NCBI GenBank assembly: GCA_029562975.1 | Contig: JAKQTR010000050.1 | Span: forward strand, 124,001-188,000 | Reading direction: 5' to 3' | Source: Acidobacteriota bacterium | GTDB lineage: Bacteria > Acidobacteriota > Vicinamibacteria > Vicinamibacterales > JAKQTR01 | DNA: 64,000 bases | Shown here: positions 7,892-18,926 of the stretch, piece by piece | Layout: each line of letters opens with the position of its first letter | Numbering within the stretch: position 1 is the stretch's first letter | Position numbers and translations under genes: made by a program | The notes under the pieces: generated by a model | The model's input: only the letters and a program-made list of their open reading frames with translations | The model's database searches: none | What the model was told of the DNA's origin: nothing

Positions 7892-9220
7892 ATGGCCCTG
7901 AAAGACACCCTGAAGCAGAAGATCGAGGAGTTCCGCCCCCGGACCGCGAAGCTCGTCAAGGAGCATGGCAAGGTCATCATCGACCAGGTGACGATCGATC
8001 AGGCCATCGGCGGGGCGCGCGATGTCCGGTGCCTCGTCACCGACATCTCCTACCTTGACCCTCAGGAAGGCATCCGTTTCAGGGGCAAGACCATTCCCGA
8101 GACGTTCGAGGCGCTGCCGAAGGCGCCCGGATCCAAGTACCCGACCGTGGAGTCGTTCTGGTACTTCCTGCTCACGGGCGATGTGCCGACCGACGCGCAG
8201 GTGAGCGAGGTCGTCGCGGAGTGGAAGACGCGGCAGGTGGTTCCGCAGTACGTGTTCGACGTCCTGCGGGCGCTTCCGCGCGACACGCACCCGATGACCA
8301 TGCTGTCGATCGGCCTCCTGACGCTGCAGAAGGACTCGAAGTTCCTCGCGTACTACAACTCCGGCCGGTTCCACAAGATGGCTGCCTGGGAGTACGTCTA
8401 CGAGGACGCCACCGACCTGGTCGCGCGCATCCCGATCGTCGCGGCCTTCATCTATAACCTCAAGTACCGGGGCGACAAGCAGAACGCCATCGATCCGTCG
8501 CTGGACATGGGCGCGAACTTCGCCCACATGATCGGCCAGAGCCTGGAGTACCGCGACGTGGCCCGGATGTACTTCATCCTGCATTCGGACCACGAGTCGG
8601 GCAACGTCTCGGCCCACACGACGCACCTCGTGCATTCGGCGCTTTCCGATCCGTATTACGCCTACTCGGCCGGCCTGAACGGCCTGGCGGGCCCGCTCCA
8701 CGGGCTGGCCAACCAGGAAGTGCTGAGTTGGACGATGGAGTTCCAGAAGAAGTACTGCGCGGACCAGGAGCCCACGAAGGAGCTGGTGACGAAGGCCCTC
8801 TGGGACACGCTGAACGCCGGCCAGGTCATTCCGGGCTACGGCCACGCGGTCCTGCGCAAGACGGACCCGCGCTACATGTCGCAGCGTGAGTACTGCCTGA
8901 ACACCCCGGGCCTCCGGGACGACCCGCTGTTCAAGCTCGTGTCGATGATCTTCGAGGTCGCGCCGGGCGTGCTCACCGAGCACGGCAAGACGAAGAACCC
9001 CTGGCCGAACGTCGACGCGCAGTCCGGCGTTATCCAGTGGTACTACGGCGTCAAGGAGTGGGACTACTACACGGTGCTCTTCGGCGTCGGCCGGGCGCTC
9101 GGCTGCATGGCCAACATCACGTGGGACCGCGGCCTCGGGTACGCCATCGAGCGTCCGAAGTCGGTGACGACGGCGATGCTCGAGAAGTGGGCCGCGGAGG
9201 GCGGCCGGAAGCTCGGGTAA
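7892..9220 (+). CDS. gltA: citrate synthase, eukaryotic/mitochondrial type
   Basis: Condenses acetyl-CoA and oxaloacetate to citrate in the TCA cycle. 442 residues. The ATG follows GAGGAGAG at 7878-7885. Catalytic residues fall almost where they do in pig heart enzyme: His270 (GPLHGLANQ), His318 (PGYGHAVLR) and Asp375 (NPWPNVDAQSG). The whole sequence, including SDPYYAYSAGLNGL and HSDHESGNVSAHT, follows the dimeric mitochondrial type rather than the hexameric NADH-regulated GltA. Geobacter is known to carry a eukaryote-like citrate synthase, so a bacterial lineage of this type exists. It converges with the GH78 gene, whose stop is five bases away. Confidence 0.96.
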   Translation: MALKDTLKQKIEEFRPRTAKLVKEHGKVIIDQVTIDQAIGGARDVRCLVTDISYLDPQEGIRFRGKTIPETFEALPKAPGSKYPTVESFWYFLLTGDVPTDAQVSEVVAEWKTRQVVPQYVFDVLRALPRDTHPMTMLSIGLLTLQKDSKFLAYYNSGRFHKMAAWEYVYEDATDLVARIPIVAAFIYNLKYRGDKQNAIDPSLDMGANFAHMIGQSLEYRDVARMYFILHSDHESGNVSAHTTHLVHSALSDPYYAYSAGLNGLAGPLHGLANQEVLSWTMEFQKKYCADQEPTKELVTKALWDTLNAGQVIPGYGHAVLRKTDPRYMSQREYCLNTPGLRDDPLFKLVSMIFEVAPGVLTEHGKTKNPWPNVDAQSGVIQWYYGVKEWDYYTVLFGVGRALGCMANITWDRGLGYAIERPKSVTTAMLEKWAAEGGRKLG

Positions 9221-9225
9221 TTCCG

Positions 9226-10995
9226 CTACCGGACATCGAGGACGACGGATCCTCTCACATCCTCAGCAAGACGCCAGTACGCGCCGACTCGTTCGGCGCG
9301 TACTGGTGTACTGCGGCAGTACACGCCGCGCGATCCGGCCTCCGCGGGCAGGTCTACGCGGGCCGACATGCCCGGCGGCAGGTCGAGCCTCATCCGGAAT
9401 CCAGTCTCGCGAGACCACTCGATCCGGATCGGCCCCCGCGGCGTGGGAATCGTCCCCGCCGCATGCGAGAGCGAGCCGGCGCGCGGCCGGACCCGGACCC
9501 GGAGCCAGCCCGGCGCGAGGGGCTGCGCCCCGAGCACGAAGCGCGGGAGCAGGTTGGCCGGGGCCGCTCCCCACGCGTGGTTCCAGTCCAGGTTGGGCTT
9601 GTACTTCTGGTCCCACGCTTCCCAGGTGATGGTGGCGCCGCTGTCGACCATGTGGCGCCAGCTGCGGTCGTGCTGCGCGGTCATCAGCGCCAGCGCCTGC
9701 TCGGCGGCATCGTGCTCGAAGAGGCCCTCGAGGAGGTACTGGGCGGCGTACACCGAGCAGGCCATGCCCTTCGCCGACAGGCGGGCGACTACGGGCGGCA
9801 CGTGTTCGCTCGGCACGAGGCCGAACGCGAGGGGGAACAGGCTGGCGTGCAGCGAGGCGTGGTCCGTGCCTTCGCCGTCGCGGTAGACGAGGCGGGACCG
9901 GTCGAAGAGGAGCCGCTGGAACGCCGTCCGCGCCGTCCGGGCGCGTTGGCGGTAGCCCTCGGCCTCGGACGTCCGCCCCACGGCATCCGCCAGCTCGGCC
10001 ATGAGCGCCAGCGACCGGAGGTGGAACGCGTTGACCACGGTGTTCACCGGGGTGAAGACGAAGCCGTCGCGCTCCCCTGCCGGCCAGTCGACGATGTCCC
10101 CGCGCGTGCGCTGCGCCTCGCTGCTGGCAAGGAGGCCGTCGGCCCGCGCGCGGTCGAGGAGCAGCTTCGATTTCAGCGCCTCGTACCGCTCGCGGAGCCA
10201 CGCGAGGTCGCCGGTGTGCATCCACTCCGCGTGGGCCATGAAGACCATGTGGAACGCCCACTCGGTCGGCCACGTGGGATGCCTCATCAGGCGGTCGAAG
10301 GTGTCGCGCGCCATCTGCACGTCGCGATCGGTGGCGTAGTGGCTGATCTGGCTGATGTAGGCGTCCGCTTCGTACGGGATGCGCTCGCGGTCCCCGTCGA
10401 CGTAGACGCCGGCGAACGTCGTGGCCTTGATGGAGTAGCGGCAGAGTTCCCAGATGCGATCGAGCAGGCCGTCAGATGAGCGGAACGACGCGGCCCCATC
10501 GTCCCACGCGGCGGCGAAGGCCGCCCGGCGGACGATGTGCCCGGCGCGGATCTCGCCGGGCCACCCTTCGATCTCGACCCAGCGGAACGGCAGGACGACG
10601 CCCCACTCGGGCGGCGTGAGGATGGCGGAGGGCGGCCTGGTGTTGCGGGCGTCGGGCGGAGGGGCGACGATGATGGAGGCGCGGCCGTCGAGCACCGCGC
10701 GGACCGGCGCGTACCGCACCGAGCCGGGCGGCTGCCGGTTCACGCGTCCCCCGGCCAGCGCCTCGCCGAAGTGGACGGTGATCTCGCCGCGGGCCCCCGC
10801 GGGCGGGACGATGCGCAGGTTGCCGAAGGCCGCGCGGCCGAAGTCGGCCAGGGCCACGCCGGGCGCGACGGCGTCGATTCGGACGGGCGCCTGGTCGACC
10901 AGCCGTACGGGGGCCGCGACCGCCGCCGCGGCCGCGGACACGAAGAGGCAGGCGGCCACGAGGGCCGCCTGCCGGATCCGGACGGATCGAGGCAT
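9226..10995 (-). CDS. secreted GH78-like glycoside hydrolase (alpha-L-rhamnosidase family)
   Basis: 589 residues with a clear signal peptide (hydrophobic residues 8-28). Beta-sandwich accessory region to about residue 165, then an (alpha/alpha)6 barrel from FRSSDGLLDRIWELC. The GH78 acid motif appears as DGDRERIPYEADAY (Asp200-Asp211), with Asp/Arg/Glu in the positions used by rhamnosidases. A second acidic site is seen in TITWEAWD (about residue 455), followed by NHAWGAAPA, typical of this clan. A C-terminal beta-domain ends the protein. It would cleave terminal L-rhamnose or a related sugar from plant or bacterial polysaccharide in the periplasm or outside. Shorter than many GH78 enzymes (700-1000 residues), so substrate is uncertain. 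Confidence 0.88.
   Translation of the reverse strand: MPRSVRIRQAALVAACLFVSAAAAAVAAPVRLVDQAPVRIDAVAPGVALADFGRAAFGNLRIVPPAGARGEITVHFGEALAGGRVNRQPPGSVRYAPVRAVLDGRASIIVAPPPDARNTRPPSAILTPPEWGVVLPFRWVEIEGWPGEIRAGHIVRRAAFAAAWDDGAASFRSSDGLLDRIWELCRYSIKATTFAGVYVDGDRERIPYEADAYISQISHYATDRDVQMARDTFDRLMRHPTWPTEWAFHMVFMAHAEWMHTGDLAWLRERYEALKSKLLLDRARADGLLASSEAQRTRGDIVDWPAGERDGFVFTPVNTVVNAFHLRSLALMAELADAVGRTSEAEGYRQRARTARTAFQRLLFDRSRLVYRDGEGTDHASLHASLFPLAFGLVPSEHVPPVVARLSAKGMACSVYAAQYLLEGLFEHDAAEQALALMTAQHDRSWRHMVDSGATITWEAWDQKYKPNLDWNHAWGAAPANLLPRFVLGAQPLAPGWLRVRVRPRAGSLSHAAGTIPTPRGPIRIEWSRETGFRMRLDLPPGMSARVDLPAEAGSRGVYCRSTPVRAERVGAYWRLAEDVRGSVVLDVR
9274..9306. repeat. perfect 14-bp inverted repeat inside the 3' end of the GH78 gene
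   Basis: CCAGTACGCGCCGA-CTCGT-TCGGCGCGTACTGG. It lies in the last 27 codons of the GH78 gene, about 55-85 bases after the citrate synthase stop. The two genes converge with only five bases between them, so this coding hairpin may serve as the terminator for citrate synthase. Confidence 0.75.
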
Positions 10996-11032
10996 GCGAA
11001 CGTCCGTCCCTGCGCCGCGCGGCGGCGCCAGG

Positions 11033-13297
<2,265 letters not shown>

Positions 13298-13613
13298 GAT
13301 CCTGGCCTCTCCGGTTGTGGAAGGACGCGGGCGACCAACACGCACCGACGACGGGAACGCGGCCGCCGGGCGGCCGGCACGCCGTATAGCCTACCCGATC
13401 TCCCGCCGGCGGAAGCCGCCATTCGACGCGCCCGGCGAACCGACGGAGCCCGGGGCCTGGAGGCCCCGGGCTCCGTCAGCGGGACCGATCCGTGTCCGCC
13501 GCAGAGGCCGGGCCGGGACGCCTCGTGCGTTCATCCTGGGGCGCGCGACGCGCGCGCCCCGTTCTTGACACCCCCCGTGCGAGTGGTCAGCATGGGTGGC
13601 AACGGAGTGTGCC
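13298..13613. other. divergent intergenic region between the two malic enzyme genes
   Basis: 316 bases with no supported gene. The centre holds a perfect 17-bp palindrome (13442-13477). Near the right edge, GGAG at 13603-13606 serves the downstream ATG at 13614. No convincing -35/-10 pair was recognised for either gene. Confidence 0.6.
13442..13477. repeat. GC-rich palindrome, repeat family B copy 1
   Basis: GACGGAGCCCGGGGCCT, two-base loop GG, then its exact reverse complement: 17-bp arms. A related element (29 of 36 bases the same) lies at 16022-16057 and a longer one with the same ends at 57263-57315. Here it sits between two divergent genes, so simple terminator function for either is unlikely. 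Confidence 0.75.
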
Positions 13614-15338
13614 ATGAAGACGTTCTCGATGAAGATCGACCCGTTGACGAACGAGGAGTACTGGGAGGTTTACCTCCGAGGCCAGCAGATTCTCAGCGAT
13701 CCCCTGCTCAACAAAGCGTCCGCGTTCACCCAGGAGGAACGGCTCTCGCTCGGACTGACCGGGCTCTTGCGGACCGCGGTCTCGACCCTCGACCGCCAGG
13801 TGGAGCGGTCCTATGAGAACCTTCAGCGCAAGCCGGACGACCTCGAGCGCTACATCTACCTCCAGGGCCTGCTGGACCGGAACGAGGTGCTCTACTACCG
13901 GGTGCTGCAGGAGCACCTGACCGAGCTCGTCCCGATCGTCTACACGCCGACGGTCGGCCAGGCCTGCCTGGAGCTGAGCCATATCACGCGCCGGTACCGC
14001 GGCGTGTACCTGTCGCCCGACAACATCGCCGACATCGACCAGATCTTCGGCGAGCTCCCCTCCCCGAGCGTGAACCTCATCGTCGTCACCGACGGCGAGC
14101 GGATTCTCGGCCTGGGCGACCTCGGGTCGGACGGCATGGGCATCCCGGTGGGCAAGGTCACGCTCTACGTCGCCGCCGGGGGCCTGCACCCCGCGTGCTG
14201 CCTGCCCATGACGCTCGACGTCGGAACGAACAACCAGCGCCTCCTCGACGATCCGCTGTATCTCGGGTGGAAGCATCCGCGGCTGGACGGCCAGCAGTAT
14301 TGGGACTTCATCGAGCGGTTCGTTCTCGGCGTGAAGCGCAACTTCCCGGAAGCGCTCATTCAGTGGGAGGACTTCGCGAAGCACAAGGCCTTCACCGTGC
14401 TCGAGCGGTACCAGGACCGGGTGCTGTCGTTCGACGACGACATCCAGGGCACCGGTGCCGTGGCGGCCGCGGTCGTCATGACGGCGGCCCGCATCAAGCG
14501 CCGTCCGGCCTCCGAGGAGCGCTTCCTGATCGCCGGCATGGGCCAGGCCGGCACAGGCATCGCCATGAACATCCAGGCGCTGCTCGAGCGCGAGGGCCTG
14601 AGCGAGCGCGAGGCCCGCGCGCGGATCTTTGCCCTGGATCTGCCAGGCCTGCTGTGCGAGGACACGCCCGGGCTGTCGAAGTGGCAGCAGCCCTTTGCGC
14701 GGGCGCGCGCCGACGTGGCCGGCTGGGCGCTCGATGCCAGCGATCGCATCGGCCTCCTCGACGTCGTGCGCAACGCGAAGCCCACGGTGCTCGTCGGCGT
14801 CACCGCCCAGCCCGGCCTGTTCGGCCAGGACGTGCTGTCCGCCGTCGCGGCGTACGAGCCGCAGCCGGTGGTGATGGCGCTCTCGAATCCGACCAGCAAG
14901 AGCGAGTGCCGGCCGGAGGACGTGGCCAGGCTCACGGACGGGCGCGGCCTCATCGCCACCGGCAGCCCCTTCGGCGACGTCGAGTGGCGGGGCCGCACCC
15001 TGGCGGTGTCGCAGTGCAACAACCTGTACGTGTTCCCGGGCGTTGGCCTGGGGGCGCTCGTGGCCAAGGCCGCGAAGGTGACGCGCGGCATGTTCATGGC
15101 GGCCAGCCAGGCTCTCAGCGACATGGTGACCCCGGAGCAGGCGGCGCGAGGGCAGCTGTTGCCGCCGATCGGGGACATCCGCGCCGTGTCGCGCGCGGTG
15201 GCCAAGGCCGTGGCCGTCGAGGCGCGCGACGCGGGGCTCGGCCGCTTGATCGACGACGATCAGTACGAGCGGGCCATCGCCCGGGCCCAGTGGGAACCGG
15301 CATACGCGCCGTACCGGCCGGGGAGGGCGAGAGGCTAG
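13614..15338 (+). CDS. maeA: NAD-dependent malic enzyme, eukaryotic/SfcA type
   Basis: Decarboxylates malate to pyruvate (and often oxaloacetate). 574 residues, the usual size of the SfcA/mitochondrial family and unrelated in layout to the MaeB enzyme opposite. Signatures: YTPTVGQAC (about residue 105), [40 protein letters not shown] (metal-binding region), the dinucleotide fold [12 protein letters not shown], and [16 protein letters not shown] near the C-terminus. The ATG at 13614 is chosen because GGAG lies seven bases upstream; an in-frame GTG at 13596 would add six residues. Two types of malic enzyme side by side suggest separate NAD and NADP branches between TCA cycle and pyruvate. Confidence 0.95.
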   Translation: MKTFSMKIDPLTNEEYWEVYLRGQQILSDPLLNKASAFTQEERLSLGLTGLLRTAVSTLDRQVERSYENLQRKPDDLERYIYLQGLLDRNEVLYYRVLQEHLTELVPIVYTPTVGQACLELSHITRRYRGVYLSPDNIADIDQIFGELPSPSVNLIVVTDGERILGLGDLGSDGMGIPVGKVTLYVAAGGLHPACCLPMTLDVGTNNQRLLDDPLYLGWKHPRLDGQQYWDFIERFVLGVKRNFPEALIQWEDFAKHKAFTVLERYQDRVLSFDDDIQGTGAVAAAVVMTAARIKRRPASEERFLIAGMGQAGTGIAMNIQALLEREGLSEREARARIFALDLPGLLCEDTPGLSKWQQPFARARADVAGWALDASDRIGLLDVVRNAKPTVLVGVTAQPGLFGQDVLSAVAAYEPQPVVMALSNPTSKSECRPEDVARLTDGRGLIATGSPFGDVEWRGRTLAVSQCNNLYVFPGVGLGALVAKAAKVTRGMFMAASQALSDMVTPEQAARGQLLPPIGDIRAVSRAVAKAVAVEARDAGLGRLIDDDQYERAIARAQWEPAYAPYRPGRARG

Positions 15339-15516
15339 GAGAACCGGCGATCGGGACCCCGAGTCGGGCGATCCGGCGGTGGGCGCGCGGCGCGCCGCGC
15401 GCCCGCCGCCGACCGTCGCGCGCGGGCGGGCGGTTCGGCCCGGCCGCCCGCCGCGGCACTCCGCCGCTCGGGGCCGGAACTCGAGCGTGTTGCAGCACGT
15501 GATGGGGAGAACGTCG

Positions 15517-15945
15517 ATGATGAAGGAATTCAGGGAATTCGTGATGCGCGGGAACGTGATGGACCTGGCCGTCGGGGTCATCATCGGCGCCGCCTTCGGG
15601 AAGATCGTCGGCTCGCTCGTGAACGACGTGCTGATGCCCGTCATCGGCCTGCTGCTCGGGCGCGTGGACTTCTCGAGCCTGTTCGTCACCCTGGGTGAGG
15701 GCCGGTTCGCCACCCCGGCAGCCGCGAAGGAAGCGGGAGTGGCCACGCTGAACTACGGCGTGTTCATCAACACGATCATCGAGTTCCTGATCGTCGCCTT
15801 CGCGATCTTCATGGTGGTCAAGTGGGTCAACGCGCTTCGGCGCCCGGCGCCGGCGCCCGCGCCGACGACGAAGGACTGCCCGCACTGCGCGACGGCCATC
15901 CCCGTCGCCGCCAGGAAGTGCCCGAACTGCACATCGCCGTTGTAG
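15517..15945 (+). CDS. mscL: large-conductance mechanosensitive channel MscL with C-terminal zinc ribbon
   Basis: Homopentameric inner-membrane channel that opens under membrane tension to release solutes in osmotic downshock. 142 residues. The start [16 protein letters not shown] and the first transmembrane helix ([16 protein letters not shown]) are the family hallmark; TM2 lies at about residues 77-100. Instead of the usual short helical bundle, the C-terminus has a Pro/Ala linker and then CPHC and CPNC separated by ten residues plus flanks, a small zinc ribbon. GGGGA at 15504-15508 supports ATG 15517 (15520 is equally possible). The preceding 178 bases are GC-rich and hold no gene. Confidence 0.95.
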   Translation: MMKEFREFVMRGNVMDLAVGVIIGAAFGKIVGSLVNDVLMPVIGLLLGRVDFSSLFVTLGEGRFATPAAAKEAGVATLNYGVFINTIIEFLIVAFAIFMVVKWVNALRRPAPAPAPTTKDCPHCATAIPVAARKCPNCTSPL

Positions 15946-15978
15946 GCGGCTGACGGCCGGAGCCCGGGTCGTCGTCGT

Positions 15979-16012
15979 GGGGTCAGATCCGCATATGTGC
16001 GGATCTGACCCC
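15979..16012. repeat. GGGGTCAGATC palindrome, repeat family A copy 1 (REP-like)
   Basis: GGGGTCAGATCCGCA-TATG-TGCGGATCTGACCCC: 15-bp perfect arms, between the convergent mscL and HAD genes. The terminal 11 bases GGGGTCAGATC are the same as in the larger palindrome at 30890-30958. The shared ends and position between convergent genes fit a REP/REPIN-like element; it may also end transcription from both sides. Confidence 0.8.
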
Positions 16013-16021
16013 GTTTCCGGC

Positions 16022-16057
16022 GGTGGAGCCCGGGGTCTTCAGGCCCCCGGTTCCGTC
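16022..16057. repeat. GC-rich imperfect palindrome, repeat family B copy 2
   Basis: Begins GGTGGAGCCCGGGGTCTT and ends CCCGGTTCCGTC; 29 of 36 bases match the element at 13442-13477. Its right half encodes the last residues (TEPGA) and stop codon of the HAD phosphatase gene, so the repeat has been taken into a reading frame. Confidence 0.65.
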
Positions 16058-16794
16058 AAGCACGCGACCACCGCGTCCGTGTCGGCAAAGGTGCCGAAGA
16101 CCGTTCGGGCCCCCGCCTGACGCAGCGTGTCCCTGTCGTAGCCGCCGGTTGCGACCGCGACGCAGCGGACCCCCGCGTCGATCGCGCACGCCACGTCCAG
16201 CGGCGTATCGCCGATGATGACGACGTCGGCCGGGGCCACGGCGGGACAGCCAGCCGCGCGCGCCCTGGCCATGGCGACGGGCACGAGCGCGGGCCGGCTC
16301 ACGCTGTCGTCGCCGAAGGCCCCGCACGCGAAGTAGTGCGAGAGGCCGAAGTGCTCGAGCTTGATGCGCGCCCCCTGCTCGTAGTTCCCCGTCAGGAGCG
16401 CGAGGAAGACGTCCTGCCGCCGAGACAGGGCGTCCAGCAGTTCGCGCACGCCCGGGTATACGCCCTTGAACCGGCGCCACGCCGGCGTCGATGGATCCGG
16501 CGGCGCCGGGCGGCGGATCTCCTGGGCGAGGATCCGGAAGTACGCGGCCTTGTAGCGCGCCACGCCGTCGCCGGCCCCGGTGGCGTCGGCCGATCCCGCC
16601 ATCGCGAGCCCGTGAGGGTTCGCGCGCTCCAGTGCGTCCGCCAGAATGGACCCGTCCGTGCGCCCGCCGAGCGGCATCCCGTCGAAGGCGCCGCGGACGC
16701 CGAACACCTCGTGGAAGGCCGCGTCCATCGCGCGCACGGCCGCGCCTCCCGAGAGCAGCAGCGTCCCGTCCACGTCGAAGAGCAGGAGCCTCAA
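16039..16794 (-). CDS. HAD-family phosphatase (phosphoglycolate phosphatase-like)
   Basis: 251-residue cytoplasmic HAD hydrolase. Motif I LLLFDVDGTLL at the N-terminus gives the nucleophile Asp7 and acid/base Asp9. A helical cap lies at about residues 18-115, motif II is in LALLTGNYE (Thr), and motif III/IV residues are in the Lys region and VIIGDTPLDV (Asp pair). This matches subfamily IA, whose members dephosphorylate phosphoglycolate or other small phosphate esters; the exact substrate is unknown. Its first four bases overlap the end of the degenerate ABC ATPase gene, so the two are coupled. Confidence 0.9.
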   Translation of the reverse strand: MRLLLFDVDGTLLLSGGAAVRAMDAAFHEVFGVRGAFDGMPLGGRTDGSILADALERANPHGLAMAGSADATGAGDGVARYKAAYFRILAQEIRRPAPPDPSTPAWRRFKGVYPGVRELLDALSRRQDVFLALLTGNYEQGARIKLEHFGLSHYFACGAFGDDSVSRPALVPVAMARARAAGCPAVAPADVVIIGDTPLDVACAIDAGVRCVAVATGGYDRDTLRQAGARTVFGTFADTDAVVACLTEPGA

Positions 16795-17513
16795 TCGGTC
16801 CTCGCCGTCTTCCGGCCGGGCCGCCAGGGCCAGCCAGCCGTCTCTGCCAGGCGGCCGGTTGCCGCGTCCAGCCGGAGCACCCGGTCTGCCACCGCGCGCG
16901 CGAACGCCGCGTCGGCGGTCAGCGCGACGACCGCCATCCCCCGCCTCCGGGCGATCGACGCGATGTCGCCGCCGAAGCGCGCCGCATGCGCCGGAACCAG
17001 CGCGTTTGCGTGCTCGAGCACGAGCACGGCCGGATTCGGCGCGAGCGCCCGCGCCAGCCGGCAGCGCGCCTTCGTGAGAGGATCGGCGCCCTCGAGCGGC
17101 TGATCCAGCGCCGCTCGCGGGAGCTTCGCTTCGCGGGAGAGGCGCTCGACATCCGTTGAGACGCCGTGCGCGACGGGATCGAGCGACAGCGTGAAGGCCG
17201 CTGCGATCGCCTGGCGCGCGGTGAAGCCGCCTGGCAGCACGGCCCTGGGCGACACGAGACCGAAACGGTCCAGGGTCGCCAGCCAGTCATCGGCGTCGGC
17301 GATCACCGACGTCGGGCGCCCGAAGACGCGCACCTCGCCCTCGGCGGGCAGGATGGCGCCGATGATCAGGTTGACGAGCACCTCCGCCGCTGCCGCGTCC
17401 AGGCCGACGATGGCCACGCGCTCGGCTGGGCCCACCGAGAGCGCAGCGATCCGCAGCGGGCTACGCCCGCCGCAGCTCTTGCTCAGCCCGGCGATCTCGA
17501 CGAGCGGGTCCAC
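16791..17513 (-). CDS. degenerate ABC-transporter ATPase-like protein lacking Walker motifs
   Basis: 240 residues with the overall layout of an ABC nucleotide-binding domain: start VEIAGLSKS, VGPAERVAIVG before the P-loop position, a helical region, LTKARCRLARALAPNP in the place of signature-plus-following helix, and VLVLEH in the Walker B place. The catalytic parts are gone. The Walker A region reads GLDAAAAEVL with no GKS/T, the Walker B Asp-Glu pair is Glu-His, and the switch His is missing (VALTADAAFA). It is therefore unlikely to hydrolyse ATP. No permease lies beside it; it overlaps the HAD phosphatase start. It could be a regulatory remnant or a scaffold; function unknown. Confidence 0.75.
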   Translation of the reverse strand: MDPLVEIAGLSKSCGGRSPLRIAALSVGPAERVAIVGLDAAAAEVLVNLIIGAILPAEGEVRVFGRPTSVIADADDWLATLDRFGLVSPRAVLPGGFTARQAIAAAFTLSLDPVAHGVSTDVERLSREAKLPRAALDQPLEGADPLTKARCRLARALAPNPAVLVLEHANALVPAHAARFGGDIASIARRRGMAVVALTADAAFARAVADRVLRLDAATGRLAETAGWPWRPGRKTARTD

Positions 17514-17603
17514 GGACAGATTGTAGCGGGTACGACAGGGACTGAGGGCCGGAGAGCGGGGGCTGGGGGATTCCGGCCCCTGACTTCTGACTTCTGCTGG
17601 ATC

Positions 17604-18566
17604 CTAGGCGCTCTTTCTCCCGGCTCCCACCTTCTTCTTTCCCATCCCGATGTACTCGCCGAGCAGCACGTCGAGGCGCCGCCGCGCGCCGTCGGCGAAC
17701 GCCAGGAACAGCCGCTTGCTGTCCGAGTCGTCGAAGCGGCCGCCGTACCGCTTGAAGAACTGGTGCGAGAGCCGCTCGCAGCGGGTCCCGATCTTGAGCG
17801 CCTGGCGGTCGTCGATCCCCTTGGCGACCTCGTCGGCCCCTTCGGCGAACAGCCCGTGGGCGGCTCCCTTGAAAAAGAGAAATGTCGGCCGGGACTCCAG
17901 GTCCGGGTCGGACTCGAGCAGGCGCTGGTAGCGGGCCTCGAGGAGTGACAGCTGGTCGCGCGCCTCGTCGGCGAGCTTCTGGAAGACGCGCCGGATCCTA
18001 GCTCGTCTGGCGAGCCTGGATGCGCGCGTGTAGAACTCGAGGGCGCTGCGCTGGGTGGCGATCGCGATGCGGAGGGCGTCTCTCGCGAACACGCGCTCCC
18101 CGGTTGCGGGCTCGGCCTGCGGCGTCCGCCCCGCCAGGCATGCCTCGCACGTCCCGTAGATCTGAAGCACGCTTTGGCGCGCCGCAAACCCGCGCGCGGA
18201 GGCCACCTCGTCGATGACCCCCTCGATCTCGGAGCTGAGGAACTCGAACGAACGGTTGCAGGTCTTGCAGATGAGGTGGAAGTGCCGCGGATGCCGGTAC
18301 GCATGCTCGAAGCGGGACGGGCCTTCGGGGAAGTCGATTCTCCGGGCGACCCCGGCATCCACCATCCACCGCAGGGTGCGGTACACGGTGGCCCGGCTGA
18401 CGCCCGGATCCTCGCGCCGGATGAGGCCGACGAGATCGTCCGTGCTCAGGCGCCCCTCGTGCGTCAGGAAGAGCGCGAGGATGCGTTCCCGCTTGCTGGC
18501 GCGCCTCCCGCCCTCGGCGTGAGGACGGAAGGCGTCGGCGGCGGCTGGACCCGCGGGCGCGGACAT
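17604..18566 (-). CDS. Fur-family regulator fused to a ferritin/rubrerythrin-like helical domain
   Basis: 320 residues. Residues 22-80 form a winged-helix DNA-binding domain (VSRATVYRTLRWMVDAG). Residues 85-145 are the Fur dimerisation domain with HPRHFHLIC (His92, 95, 97), CKTC (Cys100/103) and CEAC (Cys140/143), the structural zinc site. From about residue 160 to 305 there are two helical repeats of rubrerythrin/ferritin spacing (SALEFYTRAS and later CERLSHQFFKRY). The Glu-x-x-His iron ligands are largely lost: EARD and GARR occupy the helix 2 and 4 positions. So it is a Fur-like sensor with a degenerate ferritin-like partner domain, perhaps sensing iron or peroxide. It starts 19 bases after iscA on the same strand. 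Confidence 0.85.
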   Translation of the reverse strand: MSAPAGPAAADAFRPHAEGGRRASKRERILALFLTHEGRLSTDDLVGLIRREDPGVSRATVYRTLRWMVDAGVARRIDFPEGPSRFEHAYRHPRHFHLICKTCNRSFEFLSSEIEGVIDEVASARGFAARQSVLQIYGTCEACLAGRTPQAEPATGERVFARDALRIAIATQRSALEFYTRASRLARRARIRRVFQKLADEARDQLSLLEARYQRLLESDPDLESRPTFLFFKGAAHGLFAEGADEVAKGIDDRQALKIGTRCERLSHQFFKRYGGRFDDSDSKRLFLAFADGARRRLDVLLGEYIGMGKKKVGAGRKSA

Positions 18567-18585
18567 CGGGGTGCGGCCCCCGCGA

Positions 18586-18909
18586 TCACGCGTTGAACGA
18601 CGAACCGCACCCGCAGGTCGTCCTGACGTTGGGGTTCCTGATCGTGAAGCCCCCGCCGGTGACGCTGTCGATGAAATCGACCTCGGCGCCGTCGAGGTAG
18701 CGCGCGCTGATCGGATCGACGAAGAGCCTGATCCCGTTCGCCTCAATCGACTGGTCGCCCGGCGCAGGGGCGTCCTCGATCATCAGGCCGTACTGGAACC
18801 CCGAGCAGCCGCCGCCCTGCACGAACACGCGGAGGCCGCTCTCGATCTTCTGCTCTTCGGCGAGCAGTTCCTTGATCTTACCTGCCGCCGAGTCAGACAC
18901 GTTGACCAT
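18586..18909 (-). CDS. iron-sulfur cluster insertion protein (IscA/ErpA/HesB family)
   Basis: 107-residue A-type carrier that receives and delivers Fe-S clusters in the cytoplasm. The three conserved cysteines are present: GGGCSGFQYG (Cys35) and TCGCGSSF (Cys99, Cys101). The ATG is preceded by AAGGAG. It heads a two-gene operon with the Fur-ferritin-like fusion, linking Fe-S assembly with iron/peroxide control. ErpA and IscA cannot be told apart from sequence alone. Confidence 0.94.
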   Translation of the reverse strand: MVNVSDSAAGKIKELLAEEQKIESGLRVFVQGGGCSGFQYGLMIEDAPAPGDQSIEANGIRLFVDPISARYLDGAEVDFIDSVTGGGFTIRNPNVRTTCGCGSSFNA

Positions 18910-18926
18910 TCAATGCTCCTTGGGGA

